From: Nitriliruptoraceae bacterium
GTDB lineage: Bacteria > Actinomycetota > Nitriliruptoria > Nitriliruptorales > Nitriliruptoraceae
Direction of reading: 5' to 3'
Assembly (NCBI GenBank): GCA_007125475.1
Contig: SLDB01000369.1
Span: 1 to 14,511 of the forward strand
Length of the DNA stretch: 14,511 nucleotides
Shown here piece after piece: positions 1 through 6,491 of the stretch. The first letter of the stretch is position 1, and every line of letters begins with the position of its first letter. Under the pieces are notes generated by a model, which was not told where the DNA came from, did no database searches, and saw only the letters and a list, made by a program, of their open reading frames with translations. A program made the translations under genes and the position numbers.

Positions 1-1
1 G

Positions 2-181
2 GGGTCGGCCGGCGGCGTCGTGGCGGGCGAGTCCGGGGCAGCCGGCGTCGCGATGCTGCTGGCCGCCGTCGACGACCCGGGGGCGTGGCGGTGCCTGGGC
101 CTCGGGCCCGACGCACACGTGCTGGTGCTCGGCACCGAGGGAGCCACCGACCCGGAGATCTACCGTGAGCTCACCGGTTGA
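2..181 (+). CDS. C-terminal fragment of a PLP-dependent lyase, probably diaminopropionate ammonia-lyase family
   Basis: Only the last 59 codons are in the window; the frame is open from base 2 to a TGA at 179-181, and the gene begins to the left. The visible peptide contains GGVVAGESGAAG, the glycine-rich segment near the PLP phosphate site in fold-type II (threonine synthase/dehydratase-like) enzymes. It ends with VLVLGTEGATDPEIYRELTG, a C-terminal pattern I associate with diaminopropionate ammonia-lyases (DpaL/YgeX), which convert 2,3-diaminopropionate to pyruvate and ammonia. The family call rests on these two motifs only. A related threonine or serine dehydratase is the alternative. The stop overlaps by 11 bp the 3' end of the convergent hydrolase gene, so there is no room for a separate terminator between them. 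Confidence 0.72.
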   Translation, partial: GSAGGVVAGESGAAGVAMLLAAVDDPGAWRCLGLGPDAHVLVLGTEGATDPEIYRELTG

Positions 182-974
182 CGTCGACGGCCGAGCGAAG
201 GTGGTCGTCGACCGCGTCCATGAACCGGGGACCGTCGAGGAGGGCGCGGTCGTTGTGGCTGACGCCCTCGACGACGACGAGGTCGCCACCGAGCTCCTCG
301 GCGACCGTGACGGAGTGCCGGGTGGCCACGATGCGGTCCTCGTCGCCGGCCACGACGAGGACCGGGCCGTCGTAGCCCGCCAGGTCCGCGACGACCGGGA
401 ACCGTTCGCGGAGCAGGGTTCCCACCGGCAGGAACGGGTAGACGTTGCGACCGACGGCGGCGAGCTCGGGGAACGGTGAGCGCAGCACCAGCGCCGCCGG
501 CGGGGCCTCGGCGGTGAGCGCCGCGACGACCCCGGTGCCGACCGACTCCCCGAGGTAGGCGAGTCGGTCGACCGGGACTCCGCGGTCGTCGACCAGGTGC
601 TCGCGGGCCGCCCGGGCGTCGGCCAGCAGCCCCTCCTCGGACGGCGATCCGGGGTTCCCGCCGTACCCGCGGTAGTCCAGGAGGAGGACGTCGTGCCCGC
701 GTTCGGCCAGTGCGCGCGCCAACGGGAGGCGGTGGGCGCGGTTCCCGGCGTTCCCGGGGGCGACGAGGACGGTCGTGACCGCCTCGCCGCCGGCGGCGAC
801 GAACCATCCGGTGAGGTGCTGGCCGTCGTCGGTGACGTAGCCGACCTCCTCGACGTCGCCGGGGGAGGCCGGTGTCGAGGTGTCGGGGAGGTAGATGAGT
901 TGGCGCTGGAACACCGCCAGGACCACGACGAGGACCAGCCAGACCACGGCCAGCCCCCCGGCGACGGTGATCAC
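171..974 (-). CDS. Membrane-anchored alpha/beta hydrolase (BEM46/ABHD13-like)
   Basis: This is a 267-residue protein if it starts at the GTG at 974. Residues 3-22 form one hydrophobic helix, followed by QRQLIYLPD, typical of the N-terminally anchored BEM46/ABHD13/YfhR group. The fold is visible in order: an oxyanion segment APGNAGNR near residue 75, the strand LLDYRGYG, the nucleophile elbow GESVG with Ser144, the acid in AGDEDR (probably Asp213), and the catalytic His240 in EGVSHND. The domain probably faces outward or sits at the membrane, acting as an esterase, thioesterase or peptidase; the substrate cannot be told from sequence. The frame stays open upstream to an ATG at 1133, but that extension is Arg/Pro-rich and covers the divergent intergenic region, so I reject it. 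An AGGAGG lies 15 nt before the GTG, which is rather far; a CTG at 983 would be at better spacing. The 3' end overlaps the convergent lyase gene by 11 bp. Confidence 0.85.
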   Translation of the reverse strand: MITVAGGLAVVWLVLVVVLAVFQRQLIYLPDTSTPASPGDVEEVGYVTDDGQHLTGWFVAAGGEAVTTVLVAPGNAGNRAHRLPLARALAERGHDVLLLDYRGYGGNPGSPSEEGLLADARAAREHLVDDRGVPVDRLAYLGESVGTGVVAALTAEAPPAALVLRSPFPELAAVGRNVYPFLPVGTLLRERFPVVADLAGYDGPVLVVAGDEDRIVATRHSVTVAEELGGDLVVVEGVSHNDRALLDGPRFMDAVDDHLRSAVDVNR

Positions 975-1049
975 GGCACGCAGCTCGGCCCTCCTCGGCG
1001 ACCGGCACGACCGTATCCGCCCCGGCCCGTTCCCTGGGGTCGTGGCGTA

Positions 1050-1065
1050 CCGTCCACCCGGACGG
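1050..1065. other. Short perfect inverted repeat in the divergent intergenic region
   Basis: CCGTCC, a 4-nt loop, then GGACGG form a perfect 6-bp dyad in the 170-bp gap between the hydrolase gene and the small plus-strand gene. The gap should hold promoters for both. The dyad could be a repressor operator, but chance occurrence is likely in DNA this GC-rich. I see no convincing -35/-10 pair in the gap. Confidence 0.25.
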
Positions 1066-1133
1066 AGGCGGTGACCATCGACACGTGCGAGCCTCCACGG
1101 CGATGCCCCCACCCCTGCTGGTCCGCCAGCCAT

Positions 1134-1139
1134 GGAGGA
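1134..1139 (+). promoter_or_regulatory. Ribosome binding site fixing the start of the small Cys/His protein
   Basis: GGAGGA ends 5 nt before the ATG at 1145, which is ideal spacing. No comparable site precedes the in-frame ATG at 1085. This decides the start in favour of the 58-residue form. Confidence 0.7.
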
Positions 1140-1144
1140 ACCCG

Positions 1145-1321
1145 ATGACCGACACCGAACGCGCCGACGCCTGTGCCGTCACCGGTTGTGACGCCGAGTG
1201 GGCGGCCGACGTCCCCGCGGTGATGGCGCAGGGGCTGATCGACGCCCCGGACGCCGACCTCGTCCGACTGTGCGCGGTGCACGCCGAGCAGGCCGACGCG
1301 CCACAGCGACCGACGAACTAG
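1145..1321 (+). CDS. Small hypothetical protein with a C-x4-C and C-x2-H pattern
   Basis: This is a 58-residue acidic protein. It has Cys10 and Cys15 (ACAVTGC) near the start and Cys43 with His46 (LCAVH) near the end, separated by a 27-residue Ala/Asp-rich stretch. Such a paired Cys/Cys...Cys/His layout is common in small actinobacterial proteins that may bind zinc, but I do not recognise a named family and metal binding is inference. The start at 1145 is supported by a well-placed GGAGGA; an in-frame ATG at 1085 would add 20 residues with no ribosome site. It is the only plus-strand gene between two minus-strand genes, so it is probably monocistronic with a promoter in 975-1144. Its last four sense codons and stop are duplicated immediately downstream. 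Confidence 0.6.
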   Translation: MTDTERADACAVTGCDAEWAADVPAVMAQGLIDAPDADLVRLCAVHAEQADAPQRPTN

Positions 1322-1334
1322 CGACCGATGAACT
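1305..1334 (+). repeat. 15-bp imperfect tandem duplication across the stop codon of the small gene
   Basis: The unit at 1305-1319 is repeated at 1320-1334 with a single C/T difference. In the reading frame it duplicates the final codons: Arg-Pro-Thr-Asn-stop (TAG) is followed directly by Arg-Pro-Met-Asn-stop (TGA). The result is two in-frame stops 15 nt apart. Replication slippage is the simplest origin. Confidence 0.8.
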
Positions 1335-1384
1335 GACGTCGACGAGGCAACCGGCTCAGACCGCGGACCCGGCCCACCCCCCGA

Positions 1385-2476
1385 TCAGAGGCGTGACGGC
1401 AGGTCGGGGTGGGCCTCGGCGACCGCCGGGTGCACCACCGCCCCGTCGGCGACGTTCCGGGCACCGGCGAGGTCGTCAGCTGTCCCCGCGGCGACGTCGG
1501 AGGCGAGCCGCGTCAGGCGTGGTGTCACCGCCGCCGACAACGCCGCCGAGGCCGTCCGCGGGTACTGCCCGGGGACGTTGGTCACCGCGTAGTGCACCAC
1601 CCCGTGACGCGTGAACGTCGGTTCCGAGAGCGTGGTCGGGCGCGACGTCGCCACGCACCCGCCCTGATCGATCGCGAGGTCGACGACGACGCCGCCGTCG
1701 GCCATCGCCGCGACCGACTCCTCGGAGACGACGACGGGGGCGCGCCTGCCGGGGACGAGGGCCGCACCGATCACGACGTCGGCGCCGCGAACGAGCTCGT
1801 CGACGTGGCGCGGCTCGCTGACCTGGGTGGCGTCGACGGCACCGTCGAGCCGGCGTGCCAACAGGCGCGACAGGTCGACGTCGACCCCGGTGACGTGCCC
1901 GCCGAGCCCGCGCAGACCGTGGGCGGCCAGGCGTCCGGCGACCCCCATCCCGATCACGACGACCTCACCCGGGGGGACGCCGGCGGCACCGCCCACCAGC
2001 ACCCCCGAACCTCCCGAAGCCGACGACAGCGTCGCTGCGGCCACGATCGCGGCCGCCCGCCCGGCGATCTCCGACATCGGGGCCAGCAGCGGCAGCCCAC
2101 CGGCCTCCGAGAGCGTCTCGAAGGCGTAGGCGGCCACACCGCGCTCCACCAGGACGGCGGTGAGCTCCGGCTCCGCGGCCAGGTGCAGGAACCCGAACAA
2201 CGTCAGGCCCCGGCGCAGGTGGCGGTGCTCGGAGGGCTGGGGTTCCTTCACCTTCACGACCACGTCGGCCGCCCAGACGGTGTCGACGTCGCCGGTGACC
2301 TCCGCCCCCGCGGCGCGGTACTCGTCGTCGGTGTACCCGGCGGCGGCGCCGGCGGACGCCTCGACGACGACACGATGGCCGTCCACCCCGACGGCGTGCA
2401 CCCCCGAGGGGGTGAGCGCCACCCGGTCCTCGCCGTCCTTGACCTCGACGGGGAGACCGATCACCACACCACTCAT
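1385..2476 (-). CDS. ald: Alanine dehydrogenase
   Basis: This 363-residue protein catalyses the NAD-dependent, reversible conversion of L-alanine to pyruvate and ammonia in the cytosol. The length is close to the usual 370. Family residues are present: Arg18 (DRVALTP), Lys75/Lys77 (KVKEP, pyruvate binding), His98 (FLHLAA, catalytic), the Rossmann glycine motif GMGVAG at 176-181 with an Asp at 199 favouring NAD over NADP, and catalytic Asp270 in AIDQGG. The start ATG at 2476 has GGCGGAG just upstream; the open frame extends to 2659 but that part overlaps the aminotransferase gene and has unlike composition. The C-terminal segment after NVPGQYPRT reads ASAALSAAV rather than the usual ST-x-ALTNAT, so this is a diverged member. 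It lies 64 nt after the aminotransferase gene in the same direction, suggesting the two enzymes work together on the alanine/pyruvate pair. Confidence 0.9.
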   Translation of the reverse strand: MSGVVIGLPVEVKDGEDRVALTPSGVHAVGVDGHRVVVEASAGAAAGYTDDEYRAAGAEVTGDVDTVWAADVVVKVKEPQPSEHRHLRRGLTLFGFLHLAAEPELTAVLVERGVAAYAFETLSEAGGLPLLAPMSEIAGRAAAIVAAATLSSASGGSGVLVGGAAGVPPGEVVVIGMGVAGRLAAHGLRGLGGHVTGVDVDLSRLLARRLDGAVDATQVSEPRHVDELVRGADVVIGAALVPGRRAPVVVSEESVAAMADGGVVVDLAIDQGGCVATSRPTTLSEPTFTRHGVVHYAVTNVPGQYPRTASAALSAAVTPRLTRLASDVAAGTADDLAGARNVADGAVVHPAVAEAHPDLPSRL

Positions 2477-2540
2477 CTCCCCGCCCCACGTCGCCGCCGC
2501 GGGGTGTGACCGGCGGGTGTCCGTACCGTCGGCCTCCGCG

Positions 2541-3908
2541 TCACCGGCGCATCCGTTCACCGGCTTCGGCGAGGGCCACGTCGAGGATCTCGAGCATCTC
2601 GGTGAGCACCTGACGGTCGGCGACCAGCGGGGGGGCGAGCTGGACCACCGGGGCGTCACGGGCGTCGATCCGGCAGATCAGCCCGAGCTCCCGCACCCGC
2701 GGGCCGAGGACCTCGTTGACGAGGACGTCGGCCTCGGCGGCGTCGAACGGCACGAACGGGTCGCGCCCACGGACGAGCTCGGCCGCCCAGAAGTACCCGA
2801 CACCGCGGACGTCACCGATGATCTGGCGGCGCTCGGCGACCTCACGGAACTGTTCACCGAGCCAGGGGCCGTTGGTCCGCACGTTGCCCAGGACGTCCTC
2901 GGCCTCGAACGCGGCGATGTTCGCCAGCCCCACGGCGGCCGCGACCGGGTGGCCACCCCACGTCGAGCCGTGGACGTACATCAGTGACGCCTCCTGTCGC
3001 AGCGCGTCGCCGACGTGGCGACGGAACGCCACACCCCCCATGGGCTGGTAGGCCGAGGTCACACCCTTGGCGAACGTGATCAGATCCGGGGTGACGCCGT
3101 AGAGCTCGGCGCCGGTCCATTCCCCGAGGCGACCGAAGCCGCAGATCACCTCGTCGGAGACCATCAGGATCCCGTAGGTGTCGCAGATGCGGCGCACCTC
3201 GTCGAGGTAGCCCTCCGGGGGCGTGAAGCTCCCGCCGGCGTTCTGCACCGGTTCGACGACGATCGCCGCGATCTGGTCGGGTCCCTCGGCGAGGACGATC
3301 TGCTCGAGCGAACGGGCGCACGCCAGGTCGCACGGCGGGCAGGCCTCGCTGGCGATGCACCGGTACGGGTTCGTGTTCGGCGCGTGGAAGTGCCCGGACC
3401 GCAACGGCTCGAACGGCTTGCGCAGCGCCGGGATCCCGGTGATCGACAACGCCCCGAACGTCGTGCCGTGGTAGGCGTGCATCCGGCTGATGAACTTCGT
3501 GCGGTCCTCGCCGTTCAGCCGGTGGTACTGCAGCGCGAGCTTCATCGCCGATTCGACGGCCTCGGAGCCGGAGTTGACGAAGAAGACGTGGTCGACGTCG
3601 CCGGGGAAGCGTTCGGCGATCGCGGCGGCCAGGTCGATCGCCGGCTGGTGGGCGACCGACCAGTTCGTCGCGAAGGGGAGGCGTCGCAGCTGTGCCGTCG
3701 CCGCCTCGACGAGGTCGTCGCGGCCGTAGCCCAGCTGGGCGCAGTACAGCGCGGAGAGGCCGTCGAGGTAGCGGGTGCCGTCGGCCGCGGTGACCGTGCA
3801 GCCCTCACCGGAGTCCAGCAGGGGGACCTGCGGCTCGCCGTCGAGCCACTGTCCGGTCTTGGTGAAGTGCAACCACAGGTTGCCGTCGCCGAGCTGGGCC
3901 CCGGTCAT
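2541..3908 (-). CDS. Class III PLP-dependent aminotransferase (omega-amino acid:pyruvate type)
   Basis: This is a 455-residue class III aminotransferase. The cofactor site is clear: NSGSEA at 112-117 for the PLP phosphate, YHGTT at 146-150, SDEVICGFGR at 251-260 with Asp252 to the pyridine nitrogen, and the Schiff-base Lys281 in FAKGVTSAY. HGSTWGGHP at 313-321 contributes the conserved Thr and Gly. It moves an omega- or alpha-amino group from a donor, usually to pyruvate, in the cytosol. The donor (beta-alanine, taurine, GABA, a diamine or another amine) cannot be told from sequence. An unusual segment at 184-197 holds four cysteines (C184, C190, C193, C197). The start at 3908 has a GAGGAGGAG run overlapping the end of the CPBP gene 13 nt upstream. 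The neighbouring alanine dehydrogenase suggests pyruvate is acceptor and alanine is recycled. Confidence 0.88.
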   Translation of the reverse strand: MTGAQLGDGNLWLHFTKTGQWLDGEPQVPLLDSGEGCTVTAADGTRYLDGLSALYCAQLGYGRDDLVEAATAQLRRLPFATNWSVAHQPAIDLAAAIAERFPGDVDHVFFVNSGSEAVESAMKLALQYHRLNGEDRTKFISRMHAYHGTTFGALSITGIPALRKPFEPLRSGHFHAPNTNPYRCIASEACPPCDLACARSLEQIVLAEGPDQIAAIVVEPVQNAGGSFTPPEGYLDEVRRICDTYGILMVSDEVICGFGRLGEWTGAELYGVTPDLITFAKGVTSAYQPMGGVAFRRHVGDALRQEASLMYVHGSTWGGHPVAAAVGLANIAAFEAEDVLGNVRTNGPWLGEQFREVAERRQIIGDVRGVGYFWAAELVRGRDPFVPFDAAEADVLVNEVLGPRVRELGLICRIDARDAPVVQLAPPLVADRQVLTEMLEILDVALAEAGERMRR

Positions 3909-3921
3909 CGGCTCCTCCTCG

Positions 3922-4827
3922 TCATCCGCCGCCCACCCCGGTGAGTGCCACCCGCACGATCACGGCGACCTCGGCGACCTCGTCGAGGCCGAGGCGATCG
4001 ACGAGGATCGCCAACGACACCGAGATCGCGTTGAACACCGCGTGTCCGAGGATAGGCACGAGGAGGTTCCCGGTGGCGTGGAACGCGTAGGCCAGCGCGA
4101 GGCCGACGACGAACAGCCCGCCGAGGGCCAGTGGCTGCGAGAACACGATCTCGAAGTGGATCAGCGCGAACACCGCCGAGGACACCACGGCGGCGAGGTG
4201 GACCCCGGTCCGTGCGGAGAGGGACCGGAACAGCACCCCTCGGAACACGACCTCCTCGGTGATCGGGGCGGCGACGACGGCGATGAGGATCACCAGCACC
4301 GTGGTGGCGCCCCCGGCCAGGGCGTCGTTGAGCAGCTGCTGCTCGACGGGCTGGCTGGTGTCGAACACCCCGATCAGGACGGCGTTCACGGTGTAGGCGA
4401 CCACGGCGGTGGCCGCACCGACGCCGAGCCCGACGGCGACCATCAGCACACCGGTGGGTGACGGGCCCAGCAACCGCCGATAGGGCCGACCCGCCGCCAG
4501 CAACGGCAACAGCGCGAGGGCGAAGACCACCACCTGGAAGACCAGGGTGACGACGAGGGCGAACACCAGCTCGGCCGTCCCCGGGCGGCTCACCGCCTCG
4601 GTCCCCTCGGCGAGGCCACCGAACGCCAGCACCATCAGGTTCGGCGACGAGAAGATCAGGACCGAGACGACCCCGATCCACACCGCGTAGGGGTTGGGTA
4701 CGGCATCGAGAGGGATGCGCCACCGCCCCGAGCCGGGCGTCCTCACCCCGACGCCGCCACCCGGACCTCGCGGAGGGGGTCCCGGCGGTGGGGGCGGCGG
4801 TGGCGGTGGACGGGAGGCGTCGCTCAC
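3922..4827 (-). CDS. CPBP-family intramembrane metalloprotease-like protein with a polyproline N terminus
   Basis: This 301-residue protein is made of a proline-rich cytoplasmic head and a multi-pass membrane domain. Residues 7-15 are nine consecutive prolines within a Pro/Gly-rich head of about 30 residues. At least six hydrophobic segments follow from about residue 49 onward. The CPBP (Abi, Rce1-like) motifs are intact: EEVVFRG with Glu191/Glu192 and Arg196, FALIHF with His224, and GHAVFN with His262 and Asn266. The family includes prenyl-protein proteases and bacteriocin-immunity proteins; the substrate here is unknown. I chose the GTG at 4827 because its GTGA overlaps the stop of the SpoIID-domain gene by 4 bp and a GAAAGG lies upstream. 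The open frame runs to 4899, but that adds an Arg-rich stretch lying entirely inside the preceding gene. Confidence 0.87.
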   Translation of the reverse strand: MSDASRPPPPPPPPPGPPPRGPGGGVGVRTPGSGRWRIPLDAVPNPYAVWIGVVSVLIFSSPNLMVLAFGGLAEGTEAVSRPGTAELVFALVVTLVFQVVVFALALLPLLAAGRPYRRLLGPSPTGVLMVAVGLGVGAATAVVAYTVNAVLIGVFDTSQPVEQQLLNDALAGGATTVLVILIAVVAAPITEEVVFRGVLFRSLSARTGVHLAAVVSSAVFALIHFEIVFSQPLALGGLFVVGLALAYAFHATGNLLVPILGHAVFNAISVSLAILVDRLGLDEVAEVAVIVRVALTGVGGG

Positions 4828-6491
4828 GATCGGGCCTTTCTCAGCACGACGACGACGGCGGCGGCGACCGCGGCCGAAAGGAGCCCGACGAGCCACCACG
4901 TCCCGACGGAGGGTACGGGTGAGGGTACGGCGGTGTCCGGGGCCGGCCGGACCACCTCGACGCTGACCACTTCCGCGTCCGACACACGGTCGGCGTCACG
5001 GGCCTGGAACGTGAGGTGGTAGGTGCCGTCGGCGACCTCGTCGCCGTCGTGGTCGACGTACTCCCAGCTCGCGGCGTGCTCCCCCGGATCGACGACCCCG
5101 ACGCGTCGGGTGAACACCTCGGCACCGTCGGCGTCGGTGACCTGCAGGGTGAGCTCCGCCGGCTTGTTCACCGCCACCTCGACGACGACCGGTGTACGTG
5201 GATCGTCACCGCCGTGGATCAGGCGGGTGGGCCCGAGGTCCAGCTCGGCGTCGTGGCCGTCAGGGGGCGTGAGCTGCCAACCCGCCCCGGTGTGCGCGAA
5301 CCGCCAGCGGCCCAACGCCGAGGCGGTGACCTCACCGTCGGCGTCGGTGATGGTGAACGGCGCGTCGGCCCGGACGGTGAACTCGCGGCCGACGTCGTCG
5401 AGGTGGACGTCGATCCGTTCCGGCACACCGTCGTGGGTGGTCGGCTGCAGGCCGCGGTAGTACGCCGCGAGGATCTCGGTGTGGTCGTGACCCTCGAGGG
5501 CGCGCCCACGGGCGCCGTACTGCCCCATCCCGACACCGTGGCCCCACCCCTGACCGTCGAACACCACCTCGTCGCCGGTGACCTCGACGGCGTACCGCGT
5601 CGAGGGCAGCGTGGTCGGGAGCCGACGCAGACCGTCGGAACGCCGGGAGGGGAAGCGCTCGCCGAAGCGAGCCGGTGCGACGCGGGAGACGAAGTCCCGC
5701 AGTTCGAGGGCGGTGACCTCGACCTCGACGCCGTCGCCGCCGGTGACCACGATGGTGGCGTGGTGGTCGTCGACCGCACCGACACGCCGGACGTCGGCGA
5801 CCGGCGAGACCGCCGCGAGGCGCTCGCCGGCGCCCAGGACCTCGTCGAACTCCTCACGGGTGAACCGGACCTGCCACCGGTGGTACGGCGAGACCTCGTC
5901 ATACGGGTCGTCGATGCCGACCAGGTACGGCCGTGGACCGGTGGCGGGGAACACCTCCTGGTTGTCGTACGTCCTGCCCCCCGAGGTGGAGAAGTACCGG
6001 GCCAGCGCGGGGCCGCCGTCGTCGGTGACGAGCACTTCGCCGCGGGTCGCCGCGACCGCCTCCGCCCAGCGGTCTCCGTCGTCGGCGACCACCCCGGCAC
6101 CGGCGTAGACCTGGCACGCCGTGGTCGCGCAGATGTCGGCGGCGTCGTGTGCGGCGTGCTCGGCGGACCACCACGCGTAGGTGCGGGCGGCCACCGCCTG
6201 GGCCTTCAGCGCCTCCAGCGGCCAGCGGCTGGGCATCTCTGCCACCCCCGCGACGTACTCCTCCATCGCGACGTCGTTCACGATCCGGCCGGCGGTGTCC
6301 AGGCGGAGAGAGCCGTGCACCGTCCGTGCGTCGTCGATGTCAAGGACCGCGCCGTCGAGGGCCTCGATACGGACCTCACCGGTGAGGGTGACCGCCCCGC
6401 CGTCGGCCTCCGCGGATGCCGGCGGCTGGTTGGCGAGGATCGGAGCCGTCACCGCCGCAAGGGCGACGAGCCCCACCACGAGGTCACGCAT
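4824..6491 (-). CDS. SpoIID/LytB-domain protein, predicted peptidoglycan lytic enzyme, with FlgD-like domain and C-terminal membrane anchor
   Basis: This 555-residue exported protein starts with a signal peptide (residues 1 to about 29). The SpoIID domain begins with MEEYVAGVAEMPSRWP, where Glu85 matches the catalytic glutamate of the SpoIID lytic transglycosylases that cut stem-peptide-free glycan strands. It continues with ALKAQAVAARTYAWW, the Cys121/Cys126 pair (ICATTACQVY), STSGGRT at 168-174, and closes with GWGHGVGMGQYGA at 315-327. Residues of about 432-515 look like a FlgD-type Ig-like repeat (ASWEYVDHDGDEVADGTY). Residues 531-550 form a hydrophobic helix followed by RKARS, so the enzyme is probably tethered to the outer face of the membrane. 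I chose the ATG at 6491, which overlaps the murA stop by 8 bp and starts a good signal peptide. Known SpoIID acts in sporulation; this domain is also common in non-sporulating actinobacteria, so a role in cell-wall remodelling is inferred. Confidence 0.9.
   Translation of the reverse strand: MRDLVVGLVALAAVTAPILANQPPASAEADGGAVTLTGEVRIEALDGAVLDIDDARTVHGSLRLDTAGRIVNDVAMEEYVAGVAEMPSRWPLEALKAQAVAARTYAWWSAEHAAHDAADICATTACQVYAGAGVVADDGDRWAEAVAATRGEVLVTDDGGPALARYFSTSGGRTYDNQEVFPATGPRPYLVGIDDPYDEVSPYHRWQVRFTREEFDEVLGAGERLAAVSPVADVRRVGAVDDHHATIVVTGGDGVEVEVTALELRDFVSRVAPARFGERFPSRRSDGLRRLPTTLPSTRYAVEVTGDEVVFDGQGWGHGVGMGQYGARGRALEGHDHTEILAAYYRGLQPTTHDGVPERIDVHLDDVGREFTVRADAPFTITDADGEVTASALGRWRFAHTGAGWQLTPPDGHDAELDLGPTRLIHGGDDPRTPVVVEVAVNKPAELTLQVTDADGAEVFTRRVGVVDPGEHAASWEYVDHDGDEVADGTYHLTFQARDADRVSDAEVVSVEVVRPAPDTAVPSPVPSVGTWWLVGLLSAAVAAAVVVVLRKARS

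Noticed and set aside
975..1133. N-terminal extension of the alpha/beta hydrolase to an ATG at 1133
   Set aside because: The extra 53 residues are Arg/Pro/Gly-rich, precede the natural membrane-anchor start, and would run over the divergent promoter region.
1322..1384. A transcription terminator between the convergent small gene and ald
   Set aside because: Apart from the duplicated tail, I could only find weak 4-6 bp dyads such as CCGCGG and no U tract, so I do not call one.
2477..2659. N-terminal extension of alanine dehydrogenase to 2659
   Set aside because: The family starts at the residues encoded from 2476, and the extension overlaps the aminotransferase coding end in another frame.
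3922..4827. CPBP (Abi) protein as part of a phage-defence system
   Set aside because: The Abi family name alone is not evidence. The neighbours are housekeeping genes with no toxin, nuclease, reverse transcriptase or mobile element, so a defence role is not supported.
4824..4913. Sortase anchoring signal at the C terminus of the SpoIID-domain protein
   Set aside because: There is a hydrophobic helix with a basic tail, but no LPxTG-like motif in front of it; a simple membrane anchor explains it.
4824..6491. Evidence that the organism forms endospores
   Set aside because: SpoIID/LytB domains are common in non-sporulating actinobacteria, and no other sporulation gene is present in the window.
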